A model generated the notes under the pieces. That model did not search any database, was not told the DNA's origin, and saw only the letters and a program-made list of their open reading frames with translations. This document shows positions 46,821 to 58,800 of a stretch of DNA of 64,000 bases, one piece after another. Origin of the DNA: Marsupella aquatica (taxonomy: Eukaryota > Marchantiophyta); assembly GCA_973895155.1 (NCBI GenBank), contig OZ316898.1:7688001-7752000 (forward strand). Direction: 5' to 3'. Made by a program: the position numbers and the translations under genes. Positions within the stretch are counted from its first letter, which is position 1, and every line of letters begins with the position of its first letter.

Positions 46821-47116
46821 CCCTGGGGAATCACTCGTTGGATTATTAGAACAGGGTGCGAACAAATGAAGGTTATTTTTAATCTTGTTGGTGTAATAAT
46901 TATAATCAAAAATTTGTACTAAAGGCGTTTAAAAATCCAATTTTGGTAAAAATATTAGTTTTTATATTCAACAAGGTATTTAAAAATTTATCAAAGTCAT
47001 ATAATAAAGGGTACAAGGGTATTTTTAATTGAATTTATTTATTAATTTATTTTTTCAAATTTCATTGGTTTGTTCTCACGTGTTTTAGGGGTTTTACTCT
47101 AAGTGATTCCCCAGGG
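46821..47116. mobile_element. hAT-like MITE with perfect 15-bp TIRs and 8-bp target duplication
   Basis: The 296-bp element begins CCCTGGGGAATCACT and ends AGTGATTCCCCAGGG, a perfect inverted pair. It is flanked by CCTAAAGC at 46813-46820 and 47117-47124. An 8-bp duplication is the hAT-superfamily signature. The interior is AT-rich with no ORF. The paralogous copy 1 carries the uninserted site as TTCCAAAGC near 46310. Confidence 0.88.
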
Positions 47117-47190
47117 CCTAAAGCTTCTCCCAAGCTTGTCCCAACATGCCGAAACCAGAATGGTCCCGACTCTAACAACCAACTCCCAGT

Positions 47191-48039
47191 TCTCACTCAA
47201 CTGATAACCTAGGGCCAAATGCACTTGGAACTCAACCTCCATATCTACTTGGCCTTGCCTCCCCAATTCGAGCCCCCTTGGGAAACTGAATGTGGTTTGG
47301 GTGCTATTTTGGCAGGATTTGGAAAGTGGGCGAGATAGCCCGCATAAACCCCAAGAATTTATGGCAAACCTAGTCCCATCTTAGCTCAGGAGAATGTAGG
47401 CTGCCTTGAGATCTTTCCAACGCACCCAAAAAGTCGTCCAACGGACTTCCCGTTGAGAACTTATTGTCATTTCCGTTTGATGTTTCCCCTTAGTGTTGCG
47501 ACCGTCGCGGTTCACGACTTTGGCTTGCCCTTAGCCCCCAGGGAGACACCACTCCCCTTATATATGCTTCTCAAGACCTGCCTGGACCCCAAAGACCTAC
47601 TTTGGCCCCCAACCTGGACCCAAACTGCACATTTGGACACACCACCAACTGGCTATGCCCATAACTTTCTAGTTATGCGTTCATAGGCGGAAAGCCTTAG
47701 CCTGTTGTGATTGGGCCGACCCAATGCTCATGCCTAGACCCTCAAAAACCGTCGTTGCTTGGGGCCCCTGAGCAGCCAAACCTTGGTTGGGCCATATCTC
47801 GTGCCCCAAGCGTCCGTTGCGCCTGAAGTAAACTCCATTAGCCTTGGGCCCAAGAGGAGCTCTCACTCAAGCCCTCAAAACTCAAAGTCCATCCAGGGGT
47901 CCGGACGGTCGACCTTGAGCCCGGCCCTTTCCCATGACCCAACCAGCCCCTAGCTAGTCTAAGTCCTTAGTGTGCATCACCAACTTAGCACCTTGCCCTC
48001 GCTAGTGCAACGCCTTGTTGCCCACTTGTCTCCCCATAC
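47191..48039. other. C-rich non-coding transposon-like sequence
   Basis: Text such as CTTATATATGCTTCTCAAGACC and GTTGCGACCGTCGCGGTTC is typical of plant LTR-element untranslated regions. No ORF with domains. Confidence 0.35.
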
Positions 48040-48420
48040 TTAGTCCTCATCGGATGGCCGTTCTGGGGCTTGGACCATAGAGCTTGACGTCAGACTCAGC
48101 GATGCTGGAGCTAAGTGTTAAGGTAATCAAGTTCCGCAACTCACACCCAATGCACCAGTCATCGACACAAGTGATATGTGGTTCACCTTCTCACCGCTAT
48201 GTCCATAGGAAGACACATTCAAGAGAGCTTTACTAAACTCTAAGCATTTTGGCCATACTGAGTCTCCATTGTGTAAGCTCTTCTTATCTCTCTGAGATAG
48301 CTGGCTGCGTGGTAAGTGAGGTTACAATAAGCCTTAGTTTCACTTATCTGACTATGCTTAGCCTAGCTGCAATTACATGTTCTAACCCTAGACCTAAGAA
48401 TAAATACCTAACACTTCAGT
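48040..48420 (+). mobile_element. LTR-like relic 1
   Basis: Carries the Copia-LTR-like motif ATGTGGTTCACC...CTATGTCCATAGG followed by GAGAGCTTTACT, then TAAGCTCTTCTTATCTCTC and GGTTACAATAAGC. The same order appears on the minus strand at 63000-63350 and partly at 62500-62745 and 57770-57900. Confidence 0.5.
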
Positions 48421-48429
48421 ATGATAATT

Positions 48430-48865
48430 AAAGAGTGTGTGAATGTAACTATTCAGGGTTTCTATGGAGTCTTCAATATCATCATGAAAATTAGTAGTCA
48501 TGATTGAACCTCTTTCTTACAAAAAGAATTGAAAAAGTAACTCAAAGTCTTTTCAGCCTTCACAGGCTTTACTAGTCAAACCAAGAAAGGGGCCAGGGGG
48601 ATTTTAATTGCTTGGAGAGTACACTAGAATGAAGAGTGAGGAATTGGAGTCCAAGCATATGTCAACGTACCTTCAGGTTGATAACCGAGGAGTTTATGAA
48701 TGTAATGTCTATTCAGTGTTTCTATGGAGTCTTCAACATCATCTTGAAAATTAGTAGTCATGATTGAACTCCTTTCTTACAAAAGGAATTGAAAAAGTAA
48801 GTCAAGGACTCGTCATCCTTCACACACTTTACAAGTCAAACCAAGAAAGGCAATGTTGTAGGAAT
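48430..48865. repeat. 260-bp-period tandem duplication
   Basis: TTTCTATGGAGTCTTCAAYATCATC at 48459 recurs at 48719. The following approximately 150 bp (GAAAATTAGTAGTCATGATTG...AAGTCAAACCAAGAAAGG) match well. A shorter CAACCCAAGAAAGGCAATGTTG repeat follows. Confidence 0.85.
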
Positions 48866-49025
48866 GCGTCAACCCAAGAAAGGCAATGTTGCAGGAAGTT
48901 GATCTGTTGAGCATGATTATGGACTAAAAGGAAAGGAAAGAAATGAGAATATATCCACGCTCATGCAAAATAGTAGCGCAAACATGCAAAGTGAAATGAT
49001 TCAATCGGACAGATATGCATAGTGA

Positions 49026-49265
49026 TTTATTTTATTTTTAAACAAAAAAGGGGAGGAAAAGCCCCCACAAAACAAAACCCCAGGGGATGAAATCCGCCCC
49101 GGGACAAAGCGGGCCAGCCAAACAAACCAGCAGAACCTGGATTAATCAGGCCAGGCAACCTTGGTGGTGCCCAGCCCAAAGTCCCAGCATCCAGTGGGTC
49201 CTCACATAAGTTTCATTTGCATATCGTGCAGCTGAACCCTAGTCCAACCTTCATCCGGAAACATG
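49026..49265 (-). mobile_element. possible truncated LINE 3' end
   Basis: Read on the minus strand, GC-rich sequence passes through CCCTGGGGTTTTGTTTTG and GGGGGCTTTTCCTCCCC into an A-rich end (TTAAAAATAAAATAAA), as plant L1-type elements do. No coding part is left, so the assignment is weak. Confidence 0.35.
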
Positions 49266-51694
49266 GAAGGCTTAAGGAAGGGTCCCAAACTACTCTGACA
49301 TGCATGGTGAAATGAGACAATTTTGTCACTTGTGGAAGACTTTCATTCCTCTTTTGCCAGGAACAACTTTGTATTCCTCTCTCATGATGCTGTTACTCTC
49401 TATCAACAGACCATTTCAACCCAGTTTCATGAGCGTACTCTAATCAATCGATCACAATTAGGTTTGTTGCAGTCTGCAACTTGCTTCAAAGATCATTGAC
49501 TGTAGGTTTTCCTGTGGATGTAGTCATTCTCCTGGGCATTCTCTTGCACTTTGCGTGGGACGGTTTGACCTTCTTCCCTACATCATCTTGTGTCTGCTAC
49601 TTACTTTTACAGCATTGCAGAGCAAGTTTTTATAGTTAAAGTACCAAGTTGACTATAGTGTAGTCTGAGTATTGCGTGTATTTTGCTAGTTTAAATTTCT
49701 CTCGGCAAAAACAAAAGAGGTTCTGATTCAAAACCTGTTGGGAAATTCCCAGGGAAAATTTCTGGTTTTGGTCATTTCCCTTCATATTCGAGGGCATGCA
49801 ACCGTGGCAGGAACCTAGTCACAGGTTCATATGTAGAAATTTACACCAATTTATTCTAGCTTCAATAAACTTACTTCAAAATGGCTCAGAATGAATTGTG
49901 TATTCTATGTGAGATGCTTGGCCTAGTCTTTGGTTTGAGCCTATAAATGCCAGCTGCTTGGAAGACTATGTAGTTATTATTGTGCTATAATAAGTATGAC
50001 ACAGAATACATGTGCTGAACTTCATCTAGAACAATAACTTCATAGTCTTCTAAGCAAAGGAAAGGCAGCTCCAGGCAGCCCAGCCCAAACAGCATAATCA
50101 ATGAATTGGTGTGCAGTCAGGCAATGACTCGTCAAGCTGCCCGGCTGACCCACTTCAATCTCTACCCACACATAGCTGGCCCCTTCTAAGACGCTGCTGT
50201 TTTAGTATTCATAATAAATTTGATTCTACCCTATTTAGGAATCTTGATTAGTTTAACTAGTTTTTGAAATAGAGACTATCCTATATTATTCAAATGTATT
50301 GAAACAATGATTCTAAAAAGGTAATTGTAATAAAAATGCACTCCTCTAAAGTGAGGAGAGCTACGTACTTTTGTGTCAGACAATTACATTAAATTGAATA
50401 TATATATATATTAATATATATATATGTACCTTAGCGTACAATACTTTGTGGTTGAAGGAGAGTACACTAGCTTTGAGCCTCTCTATTTAGATGACACCTG
50501 TTAATCTATAAACCATAAACATTGGAAAATTTTGACCAATGGACATGTAACCTACAGGGCATCTTTCATTAATGTCCTGGTTTAGCCTTGTGAGTATTAA
50601 AATTATAATTTCATATATAATCTAAAATGAAAAATATATTTATATAATCTAAATCATGCTCAACCAACCCACTTGAAAAGTTTTTGTTGGGCCAAGGGTA
50701 TCTTCTTAGCTGTTGGCTAACGAGTATAATTTGGTAATTGTTTTGGCTACAGGCCTATTATTCAAATGACATAATTACACAACGACTAAATGCAGATCTA
50801 CATTATAATTCATGAGATCTACCATTCATGACCTACTCAATAGAGTGAAGCCATAGGTCTCTGGTAACAGTTTGTTTTATATTTAAACTATGTTTGTGAG
50901 TAGGGAGGGGCATGGGGAGTCTGGGTGCAAGGAACCCTTCCTATGTAGCGCACGGGTATTCAGGCTAGTAAACATGGTTGTCAATGATATGCAGAAGCAC
51001 CACTCATACTTCCAAATGCAACAGTCACTTACTTATGATTCTTTGGCTTACACCAGCTCGCATAATGGATCACATTGAGGCAGCTTGGCTAGACATATAG
51101 TCCTCACAGATATCTGGATGCTCTCAAGTCCACTTTTAGCTTGACAATGTGGCCTAGACAAAACTAATAGCCAGCCCACACTTGCTAAGGGCTTGCTAAA
51201 TGGAGGGTATGGCTACCAGCAATTTACAGGGAATTTTTCATGCTACAAGGACAAACTCTTATGTGCCCAGAAAACTTTCCTCATAGTAGACCTACGTGTA
51301 AACTCACTTTTGTGTCAGTTGGTGCTTTTTAAAACTTTCAAAATTCTCTTACATCAATTTGGCTGCCAAGAGAGTTTCACACTAACCTTTTATATTGTGC
51401 CACTTTTGTCAAAAAAGCCACCAGTTAGTCATGCCTGGTTAAGTAAGTTTGTGGATAGGTTCTTTTTTTCACAAAGCTTTTTGCAAAAGTTGCACTAAAA
51501 TAGTTACAACCTTTGCAGGTAGGTCTAGTACCAAACTTTTTTTCTCATACAAAGAAAAGGCCCTAAATACTCCACCACTCTCCAAAGCAAACTTACTCCC
51601 TTGGTAGTCAAAACTTGGTTTCCAAAAGCTCAAATATTGTGCCATTTTTCAGGAAGCCAATTTTAACTCCTTTCTGGGTAGCAAACTCATTGGC
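49266..51694. other. intergenic, nothing recognised
   Basis: AT-rich. Only a TA-rich microsatellite at 50397-50426 stands out. It borders the Copia insertion site. Confidence 0.5.
50397..50426. repeat. TA-rich microsatellite
   Basis: Nearly uninterrupted alternating T and A, with one TTAA break. Confidence 0.9.
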
Positions 51695-51699
51695 CATCT

Positions 51700-52014
51700 T
51701 GTGGAGAGAAATCAGATCAGGAAAAACACTCCAAACAATAGTTACGTGGTTCATCTCAAGGTTGGCTACGTCCACGGGAAGACCAAGCTTTATTAACCGT
51801 TATGTGTCTACTCAAGCATCACCATAGCTCTCATCTGTTCAAGCTCTCATTTCTTGCTATATCACTGTGTTCTCTCTTGAGAACTCTCTTGTGTGTTCTC
51901 ACACCACATAGAAGTTGAAGAGATAAGGACCAATCTCTTCAACTAGGGTTTACTCTAACCCTAGTTAACATATAGTTAACCATAGTTCAACCCAAGACTA
52001 AGTTAACCTCTACA
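51700..52014 (-). repeat. 3' LTR of the Copia element (full length, 315 bp)
   Basis: Minus-strand start TGTAGAGGTTAAC, end TTCTCTCCACA next to the target duplication. It retains the GTGGACGTAGCC...GAACCACGTA motif common at the ends of plant Copia LTRs. Confidence 0.92.
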
Positions 52015-52026
52015 AACTCCCCCTTG
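52015..52026 (-). other. polypurine tract
   Basis: CAAGGGGGAGTT on the minus strand directly before the 3' LTR start, the expected plus-strand primer. Confidence 0.85.
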
Positions 52027-52388
52027 ACTCACGTCTTGGGAGGGTTCATAACATTGTCTTTTCCTTACAAGTTCCTCTACGGGAAGTTCAAGACAATAGG
52101 GCCAAAAGACCCTCCCCCTAATGCAAGGGTTAACTAGAACTAAGCCGTAGCCAATAAGACATCGGATGGAGTACTCATATATAGACATTTTCTTGGTTAA
52201 CTCTATATTTACAATATTTGTAAATAATTACAATGCCTTGAAAAACTATTGGAGTCTAATATTTTGGTATAAGCATCCGTTGGATTAAGCTTTCCATCAA
52301 TCTTGACAAGCTCAAATTCATCATCCGATAATGCCTGTTGAATGAAATGATAGCGGACATCAATGTGCTTTACCCAGCCATCCATCAC

Positions 52389-55300
52389 CTAATTCTTGGC
52401 AGTGTAAATTGCACTTTGATTGTCACAATGAAGATATACACACTCTTGTGATAAACCCATCTCCGTGACAAGCTTTTTCAACCAAATGATCTCTGATGCT
52501 GCTTCTGCTGTCGCTACATACTCGGCATCCATAGTAGACTTTGCAACACACTTTTGGAGAGTAGACTTCCAACTAATGCATCCACCAGCAAGTGTAAATA
52601 CATATCCAGTTGTTGAACTCCTCTTATCCAAATCACCTGCGTAGTCTGCATCCACATAATCCTGAAGCACTTTCATATTGTTTGAACTTGCATCAAACAA
52701 TAAACCCTTCTTAGTGGAACCTCTGATGTAGTGCAAAATCCATTTCACTGCTTCCCAATGAACTTTTCCTGGATTTGCCATGTATCTGCTTACCTTGCTA
52801 ACGGCATAAACTATGTCTGGTCGGGTGCATACAATGAGATACATTAAACTACCCATAGCACTTTCATAAGGAACTTTGGACATCAAACTTTTTTCTGTTG
52901 CATCCGATGGACAAAATGCTGTAGAAATATTAAAATGCCTTGCCAAAGGAACACTCACAGCCTTAGCATCTGCCATATTGAATTTTGAGAGCACCTTCTC
53001 TGCATATCTTATTTGTGTCAGCCAAAGTTTGGCTTTGTTCACATCCCTCACAATCTCCATGCCTAGGATCCTCTTGGCTGTGCCCAAGTCCTTCATCTTA
53101 AACTCAGAACTGAGTTGGGCCTTAAGCTTATCAACTTCGCCCCTATCTTTTGCTGCAATGAGCATGTCATCCACATAAAATACAAGGATGACAAACTTAA
53201 AACCTGTGATGTTCACACGCCTGATGTAAACACATGGATCGTACACACTTTGCACAAATCCAAGTGATTTAAAAAATTTATCAAAACCCTTGTTCCACTG
53301 CCTTGGGCTCTGCTGTAATCCATACAAGGATTTTAGCAATCTGCATACCAAATTTTCCTTGCCCTTTTGCACAAAACCCTCTGGTTACCTCATGTAAATC
53401 ACCTCATCCAACGATCCATGTAAGAATATCGTGACAACATCCATTTGATCTAAAACCAGATCAAATAAAATTACAAGAGCACATAGCAAACGTATTGTTG
53501 AATACTTTGCTACAGGTGAAAAAACCTCATTGTAGTCTATACCTTTTTGTTGAGTAAAACCCTTGGCTACCAACCGAGCCTTAAATATCTTCTCAGCATC
53601 CTCCGTGGGTCCATCTTTTTTCCTATACACCCACTTGCTGTCAACAGCCTACTTGTTACTAGGTAGACTTGTGAGTTCCCAAGTCTTGTTATCATGAAGT
53701 GATTTCATTTCCATGTGCATCGCCGCTTGCCATTGTTGCTTCTCCATAGAAGCTGGGACCTCTCGAAATGAGGATGGATCTTCATCTTTTGTCACCAATG
53801 CATCAATAGATTCTTCATCCAAATCCACTTGATCAGAAGGAAGCCAAGTTCCATACCTTTCCCGGGCTTGACGTTTGCGAGTTCCTCTTCGCACTGAAGA
53901 CTCTGGCTGATCTGATTGTAGTGTACTTTGCCTTACAGTGGTGTCAACATATTCTTCATCTGACACATCCTTTCCCCTTAAATCCTCTAGACGAGATTGC
54001 TCTTTGTTAGTAGTAGGGAATTGATCTATCTCCCCCTCCTTCAAGGATTTTTCTTCATTGAAGGATACATCCCGACTAACAAGTAACTTGCAATCAACTG
54101 GATCCCACAACCGATAACCTTTAACTTCACGCTGATAACAAAGAAAAATGCATTTATGGGCTCTGGGATCTAGCTTAGTTCTATTGTTGCTAGGAACATG
54201 TGCATATGCTTCACAGCCAAAAACCCTCAGCTTTGAATAATCAGCAAGTCAATTGTGTCATAACTCAAAGGGGGTTTTGTAAGTAATTGCTCGACTAGGA
54301 GAGAGATTTACTAGATAAGCAGCAATGTTGACAGCTTCCGCCCAAAAGATTTGTGGCAATTTAGAGTGGCTCAACATGCTCCTTGCTCGCTCCAACAATG
54401 TGCGGTTGAGTTGCTCAACAACATCATTTTTCTCAGGAGTGTACACAGTTGTGAGATGGTGAATAATTCCCTTATTTGCACAATACGTGTTGAACTTGCC
54501 AGAGGTGTATTCACCACCATTATCTGATTGTAGATATCTCACATTCTTTGCAGTCTGTGTCTCACCTTGAGCTACCCATTGTTTGAAGATGGAAAGCACT
54601 TCAAACTTATGGGCAATTAAGTAAATTATCCAAACAAACCTTGAGTAATCATCAATAAACGATACATAGTATTGTTTGCCTGAATGTGAGGAAATCGGAG
54701 CAGGACCCCACACATCGGAATGAATATACTCAAGTACAGCTTTAAAATGATGAATGACAATACAAAATGGAGTTTTTATTTTCTTGCCGACAATGCAATG
54801 ATTACAAAAACTCAACTTGCATGCTTGCAATCCTAGTAGGCGATGTTGCTTGTGTAAGATTTCCAAACTTTTTTCACTCATGTGACCAAACCGAGCATGC
54901 CATAAATTGATTTTCTCCTCCTGAGATTGACCAAATTGACTTCGGCAAGAAGGGTGGTGCCTTCCAAGACATAGATGTTTTTTTTCCTCTTGCCAATAAG
55001 AACTTCATTTGATCCGTGCATGACTGTTAACACCCCATTAGTTGCACTCCATTGATAACCCTTTGCATCCAAGTAGCCAAGAGAAATCAAATTCTTACAC
55101 ATTTCTGGAATGTGTCTGACATTTGATAGAGTACAGTACTTGCCATCGGGTAGTTGAATCTTTACGAATCCAATCCCTAAAACTTTGCAAGAATGATTAT
55201 TTCCCATCAAAACAGATCTGTTGATAGGAGTGTAGGATGAGAAAAATTCACACATATAATACATGTGATACGAGCAAGCGGAATCCAAAATCCATTGATA

Positions 55301-56239
55301 ATCCTCAACTTGGGAAGTGGTACACAATGCAAATCCTTCACTATCCTCTTCTCGAACAACTATTTGGGCTGAAGAACCGACAACTTCCTTGAATGTGTCT
55401 TTGATGCAAAAATTCTTCTTCATGTGGCCCACTTTGTCACACTTCCAACACTTTATCTCACGAGTAGACTTGGATGGTGATTTGGATCGAGATCTAGATC
55501 TGGATCTAAACCTCCTCCTACCAAAAGATCGGTCGTGGAACCTTCCTCGCACCATGGGAAGTGGGTTAAACCTTTTGTTTTCATGAGATGGCTCCCTTGA
55601 TTTTCCTCTTTCTACCAACAGTATTGTTGATGATGAGGTTGAGATAAGATGAGCTGAAGAAACCAGCTTAGACTGCATGTTATCGGTCAATAGGGCACTC
55701 ACCACATCATTGTAGGATATAGTTGTCTTCACGGAATAGAAGAACTCGAGACAAAGATTGGTACGAAGGTGGTAGTGAGCTCAAGAGTTGTAAGGCTTTA
55801 TTTTCTTCGCTTAAATGCTCCCCCAAATTCTCTAGGTCAACCACAAGATGATTGAACTGATCGATCTGATCTTGAATCTTGACTCCATCAGCCATTTTGA
55901 ATTGCATGAGCTTTAGGCTTGCATACATTCGGTTTGACATCTCCTTCTTGTAGTACTTGTTGTGTAATGCTTGAAACAAGTCCGTCATCGTTTGTGTTGA
56001 TTTTTCCTCGAACTGCTTCTTCACATTGTTTTTCAGGTACATTCCAACAATGCTTACCGCTTGATCCTGAAGATCATGCCAATCATCATCTTCCATCTCC
56101 TTGGGTTGAGATCTTAGTACCTTGCCTAGGCCCATCGCCTAAGTGCATCCCTCACGTTACGTTCCCACATTGTATAGTCCATCCGACCATCAAATTTTTC
56201 CACCTCAAACCTTGGACCTCCAATCCTAGTAGTCGTCAT
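52389..56239 (-). pseudogene. Copia gag-pol, disrupted
   Basis: Gag begins at the ATG at 56239 (MTTTRIGG) and is frameshifted near 56137, then open to about 55707 (UBN2-type gag with SLPPSYQ). A second shift leads into a segment with an RS-rich linker, a zinc knuckle (CWKC...GH...C) spaced CX2CX4HX5C instead of CX2CX4HX4C, and a protease motif (WILDSACS). A further shift lies near 54920 before the integrase, which shows its HHCC region, HSDVWGP, LQSDNGGEY and a VEQLNRT glutamate. Stops interrupt at about 54258 and 53646. The reverse transcriptase is broken by a stop at about 53382-53384; its main block (53372-52389) keeps YVDDM, and RNase H keeps DADYAGD and AEYVA before a stop at 52389. No intact polyprotein is possible. 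Confidence 0.93.
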
Positions 56240-57097
56240 CGCTGGAATGCCGAATGTAGTGTGGAGTCACATTCCGACAAGAAATAAACGTCGAATGCTC
56301 AGATGCGGGGTGTAAAAATAAGGCCAAAAATGAAAGTTGGTGAATTTTGAAACTGATCATTGTTTTGTGTAGCCCACAAGGTAACGCTCCAAATTCTGAA
56401 AACGATTTGTCAAATGGACTCTCGAGTGCCGAGAATTTTTACTCCGACCGAATGGGGGTAAAAGATGAAATAATTACCCCTCGAGGGAATCTATTATGCC
56501 AAAAATTCCACTAGTATAGTTTTTCAAAATCAAATGCACCAATACTTGCCTAGCTTTTCCAAGTATGCCTCTCCAAAAGTTGAAGTTGATCCGATTTTGT
56601 TTGCTACTCGGAATCTTTGACCTTCGGTAAAAATTTAAGCCTCTGGAAAAGAATCTTTTTTGGAAATTCTGTCCGCCCTTGTACAGCCCCTATGGGGGAC
56701 TTCGCAGGGGGCACTTCCCCCTGCCCAAGCCCTGTCGAGCCCTAAAAGGCCTCCTCAAAGTTTTTGACCTCCTCGGAAGTTGCGACTACTCGCGGCAGAA
56801 AGTAACCCTTGGCGGATTCACTCAAATTCCCGTCTCAGTTTTTGACAAAATCCAATTCTGATTTTAGATTCAAAAACTAGACTTTGAGGGCATCAAGATT
56901 GATATAAAGAAAATTATTTCTGTTTTTGACCTCAGGCCTTCATTGCTTCACTGAAATGAGCCCTTGGTTGTGTGCTCCACACTTGTGAGAAGATTGAGTC
57001 CAATCTTCTTCCAATAGCTCCGCTTCAAAGAGGAAATCATCCGCTGTTCGCTTTGCTTGAAAAAAGTTCTATGGTGTTCCTAATCGACTGAAAAATC

Positions 57098-57113
57098 TGA
57101 GCTCTAATACCAA
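57098..57113 (-). other. primer binding site (initiator Met tRNA)
   Basis: TTGGTATTAGAGCTCAG on the minus strand, one base after the 5' LTR, is the plant Copia site complementary to the 3' end of initiator-Met tRNA, with one change (TATT for the usual TATC). Confidence 0.85.
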
Positions 57114-57114
57114 T

Positions 57115-57353
57115 TGTGGGAAGACCAAGTTTTATTTACGGTTATGTGTCTACTCAAGCATCACCATAGCTCTCATCTCTTCAAGCTCTCATCTCTTGCT
57201 ATATCACTATGTTCTCTCTTGAGAACTCTCTTGTGTGTTCTCACACCACATAGAAGTTGAAGAGATAAGGACCAATCTCTTCAACTAGGGTTTACTCTAA
57301 CCCTAGTTAACATACTAACCATAGCTCAACCCAAGACTGAGTTAACCTCTACA
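57115..57353 (-). repeat. 5' LTR of the Copia element (239 bp, internally deleted)
   Basis: Matches the other LTR throughout except for about 75 bp missing near its downstream end: it reads ...GGTCTTCCCACA where the 3' LTR has ...GGTCTTCCCGTGGACG and a further approximately 65 bp. By eye roughly a dozen other differences separate the two LTRs, so the insertion is not very recent. Confidence 0.9.
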
Positions 57354-57358
57354 CATCT

Positions 57359-58800
57359 AGAGTCCTACAAATGCCCTGGAAGTCCCATCATGTATGACTA
57401 AGTATAGGGGTTGTTCATTGGGTTCAGTGGAAGACTTGTAAATTTTTGTGGAAGAACCTTAGCGGTGTTTTAATCCACTTGTGTGAATCAAAGGAGTTTT
57501 TAAAACAAAAGTTGACAATATTTTTACAATATTCCAAAATTTAGGGGCAGAATTAGTTTCAAACTGTTTTCTTATATTTTAAGGTGTTTATTACTATGCG
57601 TGATATGGGACCCCCCTTGGAGTGAGGCCCCCGAGCTTGCTGCCTGACAAAGGTTATTGGTTGCTTGTATTTTACAAACCCAGCAGTTAGATGGTTCTTT
57701 TACTTGTTAACGTTAAGGTGGTTTCTTGATCCCTTGTCTCGGAGTCCACTGCAGTCTACCATGTCTGTTGAACTAAGACGTCATTCTTGACGATACGATC
57801 ATGACTCATACCATGCACACATAGTCGACAAAATCCATACATGGTTCACCTCTTCTCCAAGGCTACGTCCACACAAACATGAAAAGCTTTACTTCAAGAG
57901 TCGTCACTGTCACGTCGTCAGCCTAGGCCTTAACCCGGGCTTTGGCTTAGACAGACACATCCTTCGTCAAAATGAGGGTTTGAGCAGGGAGGGAGGCACG
58001 GAATGCACCTAACTCACGTAAACTAGCGCTAAGTGTGCCTATTGTCATATACGGACACCTCCTAGGTATGGTTTGTGTTCCGCCGCCGGAACGTACCTCA
58101 ATTGATAGCAGGATCGACCCCGGCTTACGGACTTCTAAGCCTTCGTGTTATCCGCCTTCGATCCGGATTCAATGATATGGGTACTCAACCCGGGCTCGCA
58201 ACCACTTACCCGCAAGCTACACCCCGTGCACAACTTGGGTAGTGCGTTTGGCCAAGCGTTGGCACCTATACACAAGATTCACACATATACATATGCACAA
58301 GCATGCAATCTTGATTTACACGAAGAAAATAATGGGAAAGGATTTTACTACATAGGAGACATACGCGTACACTTAGTTGACCTGAAAGCTCTTGAATGAA
58401 TAGGTCCAAGGCCGAGGGTATACACTACAATGGAGCCCGGCTCCACACTCGCCAAACGAGCTTAGTCTTACGCCCTCCCCTTGGTACTCTTTCACTCCCA
58501 GAGGTCGGGACTCCCCGCACATACCGCGGATGTCCAACATTGAGACTAAAAAACCCCCTGCCTCTACCGAGGGGTGCACTAAATGCTAAGGGCCAAGGAA
58601 CGGAGTGTCCTTGCACCCAAAGATTTGCTAACTAAGGTCCTAACTAAGCTGGCTGTTAGGCCAAAAAACGGCTTGTCTTATTAGAAGATCCTATTCTACG
58701 CAGGCTGGTCAGCATGGCAGTGCCGCTTTAGCTAGGGCGGCCACTGGTTGCTATAGCCTGGTTTAGCTACTCCTGACTGTATTCTAATCCTACTCTGCCG
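57359..58800. other. intergenic, includes LTR-like relic and GC-rich tract
   Basis: At about 57770-57900 a relic shows CATGGTTCACC...AAGGCTACGTCCACA...AAAAGCTTTACTTC, matching the LTR family at 48 and 63 kb. From about 57940 the DNA becomes GC-rich and seems to belong to the element whose ORF follows. Confidence 0.4.

Larger units (their letters stand above)
45640..47190. repeat. diverged tandem duplication, each copy with its own small TIR insertion
   Basis: Copy 1 (about 45640-46370) and copy 2 (about 46400-47190) share in order CACCAATCCCAACACC (45658 and 46417), CTCCTTGAGCAAGCAA, TTGCTCAACSGTCCTCACTG, CTTCCAAG-CTAGCATC, CACCCATTGTT, CCCCTCTTTGGGTGCAGC, and an AGCTTGTCC/CCAGAA block. Copy 1 has an insertion of about 211 bp absent from copy 2; copy 2 has a 304-bp insertion (element plus target duplication) absent from copy 1. 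Confidence 0.85.
51700..57353 (-). mobile_element. Ty1/copia LTR retrotransposon, structurally complete, coding-dead
   Basis: 5654 bp, transcribed leftward. Flanked by the 5-bp target duplication CATCT at 51695-51699 and 57354-57358. Both LTRs start TGTAGAGG on the minus strand and end in CACA or CCCACA. A primer site follows the right (5') LTR and a purine tract precedes the left (3') LTR. Domain order gag, protease, integrase, reverse transcriptase, RNase H is the Copia order. Multiple stops and frameshifts make it non-autonomous. Its insertion split a sequence reading ...CATTGGCCATCT | AGAGTCCTAC... Confidence 0.95.

Noticed and set aside
46821-47116. Reading the 296-bp insert as part of the repeat unit
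   Set aside because: The perfect TIRs, 8-bp target duplication and uninterrupted paralogous copy show it is an insertion.
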